Source of the DNA: Terribium retamae
Lineage (GTDB): Bacteria; Pseudomonadota; Alphaproteobacteria; Rhizobiales; Rhizobiaceae
Assembly (NCBI RefSeq): GCF_022347545.1
Contig: NZ_JAKREW010000011.1
Span: forward strand, 62,001 to 126,000
Reading direction: 5' to 3'
DNA: 64,000 bases
Shown: piece after piece, positions 35,353 to 43,933 of the stretch
How the letters are laid out: each line of letters begins with the position of its first letter
How positions within the stretch are numbered: position 1 is the first letter of the stretch
Program-made: the position numbers and the translations under genes
Notes under the pieces: generated by a model
Seen by the model: the letters and a program-made list of their open reading frames with translations, nothing else
The model's database searches: none
What the model was told of the DNA's origin: nothing

Positions 35353-36870
35353 TCACGCTGAGGAAATCTCGGGCAACAGGGCCTCCGGAACGTTCTGGTA
35401 TGCGACCGGGCGCAGGAAACGACGAATGGACATGGTGCCGACGCTGGTCGCGCCGAAATTGGTCGAAGCCGGATAAGGCCCGCCATGGACCTGTGCATCG
35501 ACCACTTCGACGCCGGTCGGGAAGCCATTGACCAGCACCCGTCCGGCCTTGCGTTCCAGGATAGGCATCAAGCGGCGCGCGGCCTCAAGATCTGCGTCCT
35601 CCATGTGGAGAGTCGTGGTCAGTTGCCCCTCGAAACCGCGGGCGATCTCTTCCATCTCGTCCAGAGACCCAACCTTCACCACCAGGCCGAGCGGACCGAA
35701 AACCTCCTCACCCAGTGCATGATCGGACAGAAATTGCGCCCCTGTCGTCTCGAACAGATTGGGAGTCGCAGCGCGGCCGGAGGGCTGGGTCACCAGCAAA
35801 GGCTTGACCGAATTGCGCTCGGCAAAGCGAGCCTGCCCGTCGCGATAGGCCTTAGCGATACCATCCGTCAGCATCGTCTGTGCGCCGACCTTGCCGAGCG
35901 CCTCGACCGTCGCACCGATGAAACGATCGGCATCTGGACCGTCGATTGTGACCGCTATGCCGGGATTGGTGCAGAATTGCCCGGCGCCCAGCGTAAGCGA
36001 CCCTGCCCAGCCCTGCCCCAGAGCCTCGGCACGCGCCTTCAAAGCTTCAGGCAACAACAGCATGGGATTGACCGAGCCGAGTTCGCCGAAGAAGGGGATC
36101 GGTTCCGGACGGGCAGCGCAGAGGTTAAAGAGAGCACGACCACCGGCAAGCGAGCCGGTAAAGCCTACAGCCTTGATCAGCGGATGCTGCACCAACGCCT
36201 CGCCGACCTGACGATTGCCCCCCTGTATCAACGAAAAGACGCCGGGATGCATGCCGCTCTTTTTGATTGCCGCCTCGATGGCCTGGGCGATGATCTCACC
36301 GGTACCGGGATGCGCCGAATGCCCCTTGACCACGACAGGGCATCCCGCTGCCAGCGCGGCTGCGGTATCGCCCCCTGCCGTCGAAAAAGCCAGTGGAAAG
36401 TTGGAAGCGCCGAAAACCGCAACCGGTCCGATCGGACGTTGGATCAGCCTGATTTCCGGGCGCGGCGCCGGCTGACGATCTGGCATCGCCGCATCGAAGC
36501 GCAGATCAAGGTAATCGCCCTTCTCGATATGATCGGCAAAGAGCCTGAGCTGTCCCGTCGTCCGGCCGCGTTCGCCTTGCAGCCGCGCCTGCGGCAAACC
36601 GGTTTCCTGGCTGCCGATTTCGGTGATCGCTTCCGCGCGCTCCTCGATCTCGTCGGCAATGGCGCGCAGGAACTGCGCCCGTACAGCGCGCGTCGAATAG
36701 GCGTAACTCCAGAACGCTTCTTCGGCCGCCTCGCAAGCCTGGTTCACCAGATCCACAGTTCCGACGGCAAAGGAATGCGCAGGGCCATGTGCGGGTGCGC
36801 TTTCGAAAGTGCTCGGGCCATCAAGCCATTCGCCGGCGATGAGATGTTTCCCCTTGGGCGTAAAGACCAT
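35353..36870 (-). CDS. hypH: 2-oxoglutarate semialdehyde dehydrogenase (NADP+-type aldehyde dehydrogenase)
   Basis: A 505-residue aldehyde dehydrogenase of the ketoglutarate-semialdehyde class. It has the catalytic cysteine in GAGQFCTNPG, the general-base glutamate in FFGELGSVNP, the cofactor segment FGASNFPLAF and the VKGHSAHPGT region. It oxidises 2-oxoglutarate semialdehyde to 2-oxoglutarate, the last step of 4-hydroxyproline breakdown. The gene is divergent from the LDH2-type reductase with 121 bp between starts. Confidence 0.92.
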   Translation of the reverse strand: MVFTPKGKHLIAGEWLDGPSTFESAPAHGPAHSFAVGTVDLVNQACEAAEEAFWSYAYSTRAVRAQFLRAIADEIEERAEAITEIGSQETGLPQARLQGERGRTTGQLRLFADHIEKGDYLDLRFDAAMPDRQPAPRPEIRLIQRPIGPVAVFGASNFPLAFSTAGGDTAAALAAGCPVVVKGHSAHPGTGEIIAQAIEAAIKKSGMHPGVFSLIQGGNRQVGEALVQHPLIKAVGFTGSLAGGRALFNLCAARPEPIPFFGELGSVNPMLLLPEALKARAEALGQGWAGSLTLGAGQFCTNPGIAVTIDGPDADRFIGATVEALGKVGAQTMLTDGIAKAYRDGQARFAERNSVKPLLVTQPSGRAATPNLFETTGAQFLSDHALGEEVFGPLGLVVKVGSLDEMEEIARGFEGQLTTTLHMEDADLEAARRLMPILERKAGRVLVNGFPTGVEVVDAQVHGGPYPASTNFGATSVGTMSIRRFLRPVAYQNVPEALLPEISSA

Positions 36871-36930
36871 GTGACGTTCCTGTCCTGAAAGATTGGATGC
36901 GCAAGCGCCTGGATTGCAGCTGTCGATTAT

Positions 36931-36953
36931 TTGTATACTCTATGTATGCATAA
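36931..36953. promoter_or_regulatory. Candidate GntR operator/promoter patch between hypH and the reductase gene
   Basis: AT-rich block with TTGTATAC followed by GTATGCATAA in the 121-bp divergent gap. The TTGTATAC half recalls the sites at 35286 and 35306. It may cover both promoters. Confidence 0.35.
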
Positions 36954-36991
36954 TATCAACCGGCTACACCATGCCCTGCCATGAGGAAGAA

Positions 36992-38029
36992 ATGGACGCA
37001 ACCATCATCATGCCGATCGGTACGCTTCACGAGCATGTCGAGGCGATCTTCCGGAAAGCGGGACTCAACGACATTCAGTCAGCAGCCCTTGCCCGAGTGA
37101 TCGTGGCCGGAGAACGCGATGCCTGCAAATCGCATGGCATCTACCGGATCGAAGGGGCATTGCGTACCGTCAAGGCCGGCAAGGTGAAACCGGATGCCGT
37201 GCCTGAGCTCATGCCTCGGGAGCACGGCGCGATCGTGCGGGTAAATGCCCGACACGGTTTTGCCAATCCAGCTTTCGAGCTCGGCTTGCCTGTGCTGGCG
37301 GAACGCGCTCGCGTTTCGGGCATTGCAGCCCTTGTCATCAACGACTGCACCCACTTCTCAGCACTATGGCCGGAGGTCGAAGCCATAACCGTGCATGGTC
37401 TTGCCGGTCTGGCCATGTGCCCGAGCTATTCGACTGTAGCGCCGGCCGGCGGCAACAAGCCGTTGCTCGGGACCAATCCTTTTGCTTTCGGCTGGCCGCG
37501 AGCCGGCAAGGATCCCTATGTCTTCGATTTCGCGACCTCGGTTGCCGCGCGCGGTGAGATCGAGTTGCATCGACGCGCCGGCAAGGCTCTGCCTGAAGGC
37601 TGGGCGATCGACGCGCAAGGCAACCTCACCACCGACCCGGAGGCCGCGCTTGCCGGCGCCATGCTGCCGTTCGGGGGACACAAGGGTTCAGCCATCAGCA
37701 CGATGATCGAACTCCTTGCAGGCGTCATGATCGGTGACCTCACCAGTCCAGAAGTGCTCGACTACCTCGGCACCACGACACTGGCTCCGCCGCACGGAGA
37801 GCTCATCATCGCGTTTTCCCCGGAGGCCTTTGCCGCGGGTCGTCCGGGAAATCCTTTCGAACGGGCAGAAGTGCTGTTCGATGCCATCGTCGACCAAGGC
37901 GCTCGCCTGCCCTCGCTGCGCCGCTACGTCGCCCGTGCCAAATCCCAGGCCGAGGGGATCACGCTGACGGCTTCCGAAACGGAACAGCTCGAGCGTCTCC
38001 TCGCCCTCGGACTGGACGCCGTTTCTTAA
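36992..38029 (+). CDS. LDH2/MDH2-family reductase, probable delta-1-pyrroline-2-carboxylate reductase
   Basis: A 345-residue member of the malate/L-lactate dehydrogenase (LDH2) family. The ATG at 36992 has GAGGAAG upstream; an ATG at 36971 would add seven residues. Family marks are GERDACKSHGIYR, the ARHGFANPAF segment and GTNPFAFGWPR for NAD(P)H binding, and GGHKGSAI near the active site. Members of this family in hydroxyproline clusters reduce delta-1-pyrroline-2-carboxylate, the product of 3-hydroxyproline dehydration, to L-proline. That would complete the 3-hydroxyproline branch started by aconitase X. It is the only plus-strand gene of the cluster. Confidence 0.88.
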   Translation: MDATIIMPIGTLHEHVEAIFRKAGLNDIQSAALARVIVAGERDACKSHGIYRIEGALRTVKAGKVKPDAVPELMPREHGAIVRVNARHGFANPAFELGLPVLAERARVSGIAALVINDCTHFSALWPEVEAITVHGLAGLAMCPSYSTVAPAGGNKPLLGTNPFAFGWPRAGKDPYVFDFATSVAARGEIELHRRAGKALPEGWAIDAQGNLTTDPEAALAGAMLPFGGHKGSAISTMIELLAGVMIGDLTSPEVLDYLGTTTLAPPHGELIIAFSPEAFAAGRPGNPFERAEVLFDAIVDQGARLPSLRRYVARAKSQAEGITLTASETEQLERLLALGLDAVS

Positions 38030-38062
38030 GGCATTCGCAAACGACCGATGCGCCGAAAAAAG

Positions 38063-38093
38063 AAAAGGCCCTTCCAGATGGAAAGGCCTTTTT
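38063..38093. terminator. Bidirectional Rho-independent terminator
   Basis: Hairpin AAAAGGCCCTTCC-AGAT-GGAAAGGCCTTTTT with A and T tracts on either side, between the convergent reductase and deaminase genes. Confidence 0.85.
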
Positions 38094-38113
38094 CGTCAGG
38101 AACGCTAGGCAGG

Positions 38114-39076
38114 TCAGCCCTTATGCGCCTGCACCGCGCCAGGCAGCTTGCTCCACTCGGCATACCAGCTGTTGAACAGTTTGAACTGTGCCTCGCAATA
38201 GCCGCGTTGGCTGTCGGTCAGGGCGTCCGTCTCGTTGAAGTGAAGCGTATATTCCTTGTCGCCCTTCAGTACCATCATGTGCTTGAAGTAGAGGACAAGG
38301 TCCGGGCCTTCGTCGAAGGAGGACAGAACGGCCAGCGCCTGCTCCAGCTCCTGGGCACGCTGGCGCGCATCGACGTCACCCGTCGCAGCGGCTTGGGACA
38401 GATTGCAGAGGTGGATCACTTCCTTCGGCAGGACATTGCCTATGCCCGTGATGGCACCTGTCGCGCCACAATTCACGAAACCGTGGAAGACAGCGGTATC
38501 CACACCGATCATCAGCGAAACGCCATCATCGCGGCTGGTAATGTTTTCTGCCGCATAACGCATATCGGCATTGCCACCGAATTCCTTGAAGCCGACGAGG
38601 TTCGAATGCTCTGCGCGCAACGCGAAGAAGAGATCGGCACGCGTGGCAAAGCCGTAGTACGGGCTGTTGTAGATCACCGCAGGAAGATCGGGCGCGGCCG
38701 AGAGGATAGCCTTGAAATGCGCCTTCTGAGCGGTCAGCGAGGGGCCTCGTGACAGAACGCGGGGGATGACCATCAGACCCTGCGCGCCCACCTTTTGAGC
38801 ATGAGCGGCATGCGCCACGGCGGATGCGCTGTTGATGGCGCCGGTGCCGACGATCACCGGCACGCCCGCCTTCACCAGGCGTTCGACGCCCTCCATGCGC
38901 TGCGCATCTGTCAAAAGCGGCCAATCGCCCATCGAGCCGCAATAAACCACCGCGGACATCCCCTCGGCGATCAGCTGCTTACCCTTGCGCACGAGCGCAT
39001 CGAAGTCCGGGCTCCGATCCTCCTTGCAGGGTGTCATCAATGCGGGAATTACGCCGGAGAAGATCCTCGCCTTCAT
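38114..39076 (-). CDS. hypD: DapA-family 1-pyrroline-4-hydroxy-2-carboxylate deaminase
   Basis: A 320-residue TIM-barrel enzyme of the dihydrodipicolinate synthase/NAL family. The Schiff-base lysine lies in VGFKEFGG and the catalytic tyrosine in YNSPYYG. In hydroxyproline clusters this family hydrolyses and deaminates delta-1-pyrroline-4-hydroxy-2-carboxylate to 2-oxoglutarate semialdehyde. The gene follows the GntR gene in the same direction, after a 127-bp gap with a TTGTCGACAA site, so it can be transcribed on its own. Confidence 0.92.
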   Translation of the reverse strand: MKARIFSGVIPALMTPCKEDRSPDFDALVRKGKQLIAEGMSAVVYCGSMGDWPLLTDAQRMEGVERLVKAGVPVIVGTGAINSASAVAHAAHAQKVGAQGLMVIPRVLSRGPSLTAQKAHFKAILSAAPDLPAVIYNSPYYGFATRADLFFALRAEHSNLVGFKEFGGNADMRYAAENITSRDDGVSLMIGVDTAVFHGFVNCGATGAITGIGNVLPKEVIHLCNLSQAAATGDVDARQRAQELEQALAVLSSFDEGPDLVLYFKHMMVLKGDKEYTLHFNETDALTDSQRGYCEAQFKLFNSWYAEWSKLPGAVQAHKG

Positions 39077-39177
39077 CTCAAAAGCTCCTGTTGGCCTGTC
39101 GCACCGGCAGAAGATCTGTGCACGGCAGCCGTGCGCAATCCCTGCCCTCGACAGAGATTATACTATTTGAATTTTAT

Positions 39178-39187
39178 TTGTCGACAA
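39178..39187. promoter_or_regulatory. GntR operator candidate TTGTCGACAA (copy 1)
   Basis: Perfect 10-bp palindrome about 106 bp upstream of the deaminase start, in an AT-rich promoter-like region. An identical palindrome precedes the GntR gene at 39921. Confidence 0.65.
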
Positions 39188-39203
39188 GAAATCGACAGCG
39201 AAT

Positions 39204-39911
39204 TCACAGCGCGATGCTAAGATGCCCGCCGCGCTTAAAAAGCTTCTGGATCTGATCCACGATCTGCTCGGCATGCTCCTTGGCAAGACGATCGGCCGCC
39301 TCGACATCTCTCGCCGCAATGACCTTGATCATGTCCTCGTGTTCATCGACGAAGCGTTGCGGCAAACGGTCATCGTAGGATTGATAATAGAGCCGCAGAA
39401 GCCGGCGCCCTTCGTTGAGGAGACGGTTGAACAGGCCGGTGAAATAAGGATTGCGGCCGGCCTCGGCGATTGCCGAATGCAAGGCGGCGTTTGTGGCGAT
39501 CATCGCGAGAGCATCCTGCGCCTCGACGGCTTTGGCAAAATCCGCCTGATGCGCGTGGATCACCTGCAAATCCTCTAGGCGGTGATGCTCGGCGGCCAGC
39601 CGCGTGGTGACACGGTACATCAACACCAGCGCATCGAAATAGGTATGCATGTTGAGGAAATCGATGTTCGACACCATGGTCGAGCGATTGGGCAATGTAT
39701 CGATCAGTCCCTCGCCGGCCAATCGTACCAAGGCTTCGCGAATAGGCGTGCGCGACATCTTGAAACGCTCGGCCAACTGCACCTCGTCGATCGGGCTGCC
39801 GGGCGGCAGCACGAGATCGAGGATTTCGTCGCGCAGAAGGTCGTAAACCATCTTCACGCCCGAACCGCGCTTGCGCTCGGGAACTGAATTGGTGTCGGCA
39901 GTGCTCATCAT
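39204..39911 (-). CDS. GntR-family (FCD) regulator of the hydroxyproline operon
   Basis: A 235-residue repressor/activator. The N-terminal winged HTH has the GntR signature (LAERFKMSRTPIREALVRL) at about 45-65. The C-terminal FCD domain binds the effector, probably hydroxyproline or a pathway intermediate; metal-binding histidines are expected in its core (TNAALHSAIAEA). Identical TTGTCGACAA palindromes lie 10-19 bp upstream of its own start and upstream of the deaminase gene, which suggests autoregulation and pathway control. ATGs at 39911 and 39908 are equally good starts. Confidence 0.9.
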   Translation of the reverse strand: MMSTADTNSVPERKRGSGVKMVYDLLRDEILDLVLPPGSPIDEVQLAERFKMSRTPIREALVRLAGEGLIDTLPNRSTMVSNIDFLNMHTYFDALVLMYRVTTRLAAEHHRLEDLQVIHAHQADFAKAVEAQDALAMIATNAALHSAIAEAGRNPYFTGLFNRLLNEGRRLLRLYYQSYDDRLPQRFVDEHEDMIKVIAARDVEAADRLAKEHAEQIVDQIQKLFKRGGHLSIAL

Positions 39912-39920
39912 GCATCCCTC

Positions 39921-39930
39921 TTGTCGACAA
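39921..39930. promoter_or_regulatory. GntR operator candidate TTGTCGACAA (copy 2)
   Basis: Identical to the site at 39178. It lies just upstream of the GntR gene SD (AGAGGG), so binding would block expression of the regulator itself. Confidence 0.65.
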
Positions 39931-40055
39931 AAGGAATACGTTCGACGGTCGATCGGATCAATATTCGATGAACGTAATGACCAGCTAGATCAACCGGCAA
40001 TATCTTCAGTCGCGCGTCTTCCCCCTCAAGCCACATCAAGCGCCACCGCCACTAT

Positions 40056-41018
40056 TCATAGAAACCTGCCGAACACCTTCTGGACGACAGGGATAGCAAG
40101 CAAGCCGACGGCGAGGCCGATGATGCCCGCCGCCGCCGCTGATATCAGGAACGTTACGAGGCCACTTGCCGCGGGAGCCGAATGGCCGGCTTTTTCCGCC
40201 GCTGCCTCGATAAGATGCGCCGGGGCGCCATATCCAAATGTTTCGAGGCCATGCACGAGAATACCACCGCCCACCCAGATCATCGCGGCGGTACCAACTG
40301 CGGCAAGCACCTTGAGGAAGTATGGCATACCCGTCACGATCCCCCTTCCGAATGCGCGGGACGCAGAACCAAGGCCAAGAAGCCCCCTGTCGTTACTTGC
40401 CAGGGTCAGCCCGAAATCGTCGGCCTTCACGATGATCGCAACAACACCGTAAACTCCAAGCGTGATCCCGATACCGACCACTGCAAGGATGAGGGCCTGT
40501 GTCGGCACGTTGGTGGATGGAATTGCCGCCAATGTGATGGCCATGATTTCGGCCGATAGAATGAAGTCTGTTCGGATAGCCCCCTGAACCTTCTCATTCT
40601 CCAGCCTGGAGGGGTCGATAACCTCGGTCGCATCCGCGCCGCCGTGCTTCTCCTCTGAATGGGGAAAGAAAGCTTCCAGCACCTTTTCCGTGCCCTCGAA
40701 GCAGAGATAGATGCCCCCAATCATCAGAAGTGGCGTGATCGCCCAAGGAGCGAGCCAGCTTAACAGCAGAGCAGCCGGCAGAAGGAAGATAAGTTTGTTC
40801 CTCAGAGAGCCTATCGTGATCTTCGCGATGATCGGCAGTTCCCGCTTCGCTGTGAAACCAACGACATAGCGGGGTGTCACCGCTGCATCGTCGATGACGA
40901 CACCTGCAGCCTTGGCGCCCGCCTTCGTCGCTTGGGCGGCGACATCATCGATCGACGCCGCGGCGACCTTTGCAATGGAAGCAACATCGTCCAGCAAGGC
41001 AAGCAGTCCAGAGCTCAT
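40056..41018 (-). CDS. DUF808 family membrane protein (YedI-like)
   Basis: A 320-residue integral membrane protein matching DUF808: N-terminal LLALLDDVASIAK, then a soluble segment through DDAAVTPRYVVGF, then helices with GGIYLCFEGTEKV and the acidic loop after it. The family is widespread and of unknown function. It is a single gene with 144 bp and 37 bp gaps on either side of the upstream and flanking regions, not clearly tied to either catabolic operon. Confidence 0.88.
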   Translation of the reverse strand: MSSGLLALLDDVASIAKVAAASIDDVAAQATKAGAKAAGVVIDDAAVTPRYVVGFTAKRELPIIAKITIGSLRNKLIFLLPAALLLSWLAPWAITPLLMIGGIYLCFEGTEKVLEAFFPHSEEKHGGADATEVIDPSRLENEKVQGAIRTDFILSAEIMAITLAAIPSTNVPTQALILAVVGIGITLGVYGVVAIIVKADDFGLTLASNDRGLLGLGSASRAFGRGIVTGMPYFLKVLAAVGTAAMIWVGGGILVHGLETFGYGAPAHLIEAAAEKAGHSAPAASGLVTFLISAAAAGIIGLAVGLLAIPVVQKVFGRFL

Positions 41019-41162
41019 TCGGAATCCTCAATGTGGATAAGGAAGACACTTTGGCTCAAGAAGTGTGACCCTGTCATGAGGCCATAGGAAATTGCCCACC
41101 GTCTTGGGTGCAATTGCTCGTCCGCGAGCCATCGACATATTCGAATAGCTCGTCACGTCGCC

Positions 41163-41498
41163 CTAGATAAAGTCGGCACGGTGCGGCGTGAAGCTGTCGA
41201 CGAGACGGCCGGCTTCGAGCGCCCTCACCCCATGGACGAGGTTCGATGGCACGATGAAGGAATCGCCCATGGCAAGTGTCTCCGTCCTGCCGTCGATGGT
41301 CACTTCGAAACGGCCTTCGGCGATATAGCTTGCCTGGACATGCGGATGCGAATGCAGGGCGCCGACGCCCCCCTTCTCGAAGCCGAACTCGACCACCATC
41401 AGTTCATCGGTATGAACCAGCACGCGGCGGCGGTTGCCATCCGGAGTGGCGGTCCATTCACGATCGGCCGCGCGGGAAAAGACCTCGGTCTGTGTCAC
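41163..41498 (-). CDS. Small cupin protein of the uronate operon
   Basis: A 111-residue single-domain cupin. The GTG at 41498 has GGGAG eight bases upstream and begins 20 bp after the kduD stop. The metal-binding cupin motif 1 is visible in HSHPHVQASYIAEG and motif 2 in PSNLVHGV. Small cupins of this type occur in pectin and uronate degradation operons (KdgF-like). KdgF helps ring-opening of unsaturated galacturonate, which would fit upstream of KduI, but the activity is inferred. Confidence 0.85.
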   Translation of the reverse strand: MTQTEVFSRAADREWTATPDGNRRRVLVHTDELMVVEFGFEKGGVGALHSHPHVQASYIAEGRFEVTIDGRTETLAMGDSFIVPSNLVHGVRALEAGRLVDSFTPHRADFI

Positions 41499-41517
41499 AA
41501 ACTCAACTCCCTTTTGA

Positions 41518-42282
41518 TCAACGGGCGAGCCAGCCGCCGTCCACCGGTACCACGGCGCCGTGCATATATTTCGAAGCCGGCGCCAAGAGGAACACGGCGG
41601 CGTCCCCGATGTCGTCGGCCTCGCCCCAGCGGCCAGCCGGAATGCGGCCGAGGATCGCGGCATTTCGGTCGGGATCGTTGCGCAACACCTCGGTGTTGTT
41701 GCTGACGATATATCCCGGAGCGATTGCATTGACGTTGATGCCTCTGGCCGCCCACTCGCAGGCAAGCAACCGGGTAATGCCGAGCACGCCGTGTTTCGAG
41801 GCGGTGTAGGAAGCGACCCGGATGCCGCCCTGGAATGACAGCATCGAGGCAATGTTGACGACGCGTCCTGTTCGGCCGCCCGCCATCACCTTGCGGGCAA
41901 AGGCCTGGGTGAGAAAGAACAGGGATTTCAAATTGACGTCCATGACGTCGTCCCAGTCCTCTTTGCTGAAGTCGATCGCATCGCCGCGACGAATGATGCC
42001 CGCATTGTTGACGATGCCGTCGATCGGTCCGTGTCCGGTCCAGGCGGCATCCAGCATCGCAGTCGCGGCCTGGTGATCGGAAAGATCGCAGGTGATGGGC
42101 GCGAAGGATGCGCCGACCGCTGCGAGTTGAGCGGCAGTCTCGTCCATGGCCGAGCGGCCGACACCCAGCACGGCGCCGCCTGCCTTGCCGATCGAGATGG
42201 CGATGCCCTGGCCGATGCCGGTGTTGGCGCCGGTCACCAGGATGCGCCGGCCTTCCAGGCTGAAAGCGGAAAGATCGCTCAT
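41518..42282 (-). CDS. kduD: 2-dehydro-3-deoxy-D-gluconate 5-dehydrogenase
   Basis: A 254-residue short-chain dehydrogenase. It has the cofactor motif TGANTGIGQG, the NNAG loop (VNNAGIIRR), the catalytic Ser in ASMLSFQGG and the YTASK tetrad Tyr/Lys. The FQGGIRVASYTASKHGV block is characteristic of KduD, which reduces 2,5-diketo-3-deoxygluconate to 2-keto-3-deoxygluconate (KDG). It overlaps the kduI stop by 4 bp (ATGA), so the two successive enzymes are translationally coupled. Confidence 0.92.
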   Translation of the reverse strand: MSDLSAFSLEGRRILVTGANTGIGQGIAISIGKAGGAVLGVGRSAMDETAAQLAAVGASFAPITCDLSDHQAATAMLDAAWTGHGPIDGIVNNAGIIRRGDAIDFSKEDWDDVMDVNLKSLFFLTQAFARKVMAGGRTGRVVNIASMLSFQGGIRVASYTASKHGVLGITRLLACEWAARGINVNAIAPGYIVSNNTEVLRNDPDRNAAILGRIPAGRWGEADDIGDAAVFLLAPASKYMHGAVVPVDGGWLAR

Positions 42283-43124
42283 CGCAGTTCACCGATATCG
42301 ACCGGATCGACATCGGTGTAGTCGACATTGTCGCCCGCCATCGCCCAGATGAAGGCATAGTTGGACGTGCCAGCGCCGGAATGGATCGACCAGCCCGGCG
42401 ACAGCACCGCCTCTTCGTTCTTCATGACGATGTGACGGGTCTCGTCCGGCTCGCCCATGAAATGGAACACGCGCGCACCCTCGGTGAGGTCGAAATAGAG
42501 ATAGGCTTCCATGCGGCGGTCATGCACATGGCATGGCATGGTGTTCCACACCGAGCCCGGCGCCAGCTGCGTCATGCCAACAACCAACTGGCAGGTCTTC
42601 GCGCCTTCCGGATGGATGAACTGGAAGATCGAGCGCTCGTTCGAGGTCTCCTGGCTGCCGAGGTCGAGCCGCCTGGCATCGGCGATGCGGATCAGCTTTG
42701 CCGGCAGTTCCTGATGTGCAGGCGCACTCAGCAGATAGAACTTCGCCGGCGCCTCCGGATCGGTCGAAGCGAAGGAAACCGTTTCGGTGCCCTTGCCGAC
42801 ATAGACCATGTCGCGCGTGCCGACTTCGAAGCTCTCACTGTCCGCCCGAACGGTTCCGGCGCCGCCGATGTTGACGGCGATCAGTTCGCGCCGATCGAGG
42901 AAGTTCTTGGTCCCGGTCGGCTTGATCGCTTCCAGCACGAGCGGAGTTGCCAACGGAACCGCGCCGCCGACGACCATGCGGTCATAGTGGGTATAAGTGA
43001 GATGGACCGCACCGGCATGGAAGAGATCGGCGATGTGGAAGTTGTGGCGCAGTTCGTCCGTGCCCATCGCCGCTGCGGCATTGGGGTCGATGGCATAACG
43101 GGACGAATAGCTGGTGGCTGTCAT
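42279..43124 (-). CDS. kduI: 5-dehydro-4-deoxy-D-glucuronate isomerase
   Basis: A 281-residue cupin-fold isomerase of the standard KduI length. The N-terminus SSRYAIDPN is followed by the metal-site segment WNTMPCHVHDRRMEAYLYFDL and late FIWAMAGDN, all typical. It converts 4-deoxy-L-threo-5-hexosulose uronate to 2,5-diketo-3-deoxygluconate, the substrate for KduD. The gene is 27 bp downstream of the GntR gene. Confidence 0.95.
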   Translation of the reverse strand: MTATSYSSRYAIDPNAAAAMGTDELRHNFHIADLFHAGAVHLTYTHYDRMVVGGAVPLATPLVLEAIKPTGTKNFLDRRELIAVNIGGAGTVRADSESFEVGTRDMVYVGKGTETVSFASTDPEAPAKFYLLSAPAHQELPAKLIRIADARRLDLGSQETSNERSIFQFIHPEGAKTCQLVVGMTQLAPGSVWNTMPCHVHDRRMEAYLYFDLTEGARVFHFMGEPDETRHIVMKNEEAVLSPGWSIHSGAGTSNYAFIWAMAGDNVDYTDVDPVDIGELR

Positions 43125-43150
43125 TTCGGATGCTTCTTTCTGGATTGCAG

Positions 43151-43924
43151 TCAGGGCTTCTTTGGTGATTTCTCGGCCGCCAGATATTCCGCCTGCTGGG
43201 TGGTGAGGCGCTGGCGATAACGATCCTGCGCGGCAATCAGATGCGCGCGCATGGCGGTGCGGGCAGCGTCCGGATCGCCGGCTGATATCGCCTGCAGGAT
43301 CGAGAGATGCTCGCGCTGCAGGCCGGTCAGATATTCGTTCGACAACACCTCGACGGAATACCAGGGCGAGGCGCGGTCGCAGGGAATGGTGCGATCGCCG
43401 AGCGCGTCGAGGATCTCGACATAGAAAGGGTTGTTGGTGGCCGACGCTATTTCGCGATGGAAAGCGAAATCGGCCTTGCCGGTCGGCTCGCCGAGATGCA
43501 GCAAGCGGTCGAACTCGAAGAAGGCTTCCTGGATCAGCGCTTCCTGCGCCGCGTTGCGGCGCATTGCGGCCAAACCCGCACTCTCGATCTCGATGCCCAT
43601 GCGCACTTCCAGCACGTTGATCGCCTGGCTGACCTTCTTGATCTCCAGGCTGAAGGAGGAAAAGGTCAGCGCGGGGTGCTCGAGCACAAAAACGCCGGCA
43701 CCCTGCCGTGATTCCACAAGGCCGTCGGCCGCCAGGCTCGCCATCGCCTCGCGGATCACGGTGCGCGAAACGCCGAAGGTTTCCGTCATCTGCCCTTCCG
43801 TCGGCAGTTTCTGGCCCGGCATGATCTGGCCGCCGACGATCTGGGCACGCAAGGTCGCCACCACACGCTCGGCGAGCTTGGGTTTGCGTTCGATGCGCAG
43901 GTCTTCGGCGGTTTCTGATGCCAT
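43151..43924 (-). CDS. GntR-family (FadR/FCD) regulator of the uronate operon
   Basis: A 257-residue regulator. The winged HTH at about 15-80 carries LPTEGQMTETFGVSRTVIREAMASL, of which the VSRTVIREA helix is the reader; the FCD effector domain follows. Position inside a uronate operon and this architecture resemble ExuR/UxuR. It is 10 bp after the TRAP large permease gene. The dyad at 48407-48431 between uxaC and uxuB is its best candidate operator. Confidence 0.9.
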   Translation of the reverse strand: MASETAEDLRIERKPKLAERVVATLRAQIVGGQIMPGQKLPTEGQMTETFGVSRTVIREAMASLAADGLVESRQGAGVFVLEHPALTFSSFSLEIKKVSQAINVLEVRMGIEIESAGLAAMRRNAAQEALIQEAFFEFDRLLHLGEPTGKADFAFHREIASATNNPFYVEILDALGDRTIPCDRASPWYSVEVLSNEYLTGLQREHLSILQAISAGDPDAARTAMRAHLIAAQDRYRQRLTTQQAEYLAAEKSPKKP

Positions 43925-43933
43925 GATCGATGC

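Noticed and set aside
35485-36888. 467-codon plus-strand frame
   Set aside because: Antisense shadow of the aldehyde dehydrogenase; composition is that of reversed codons.
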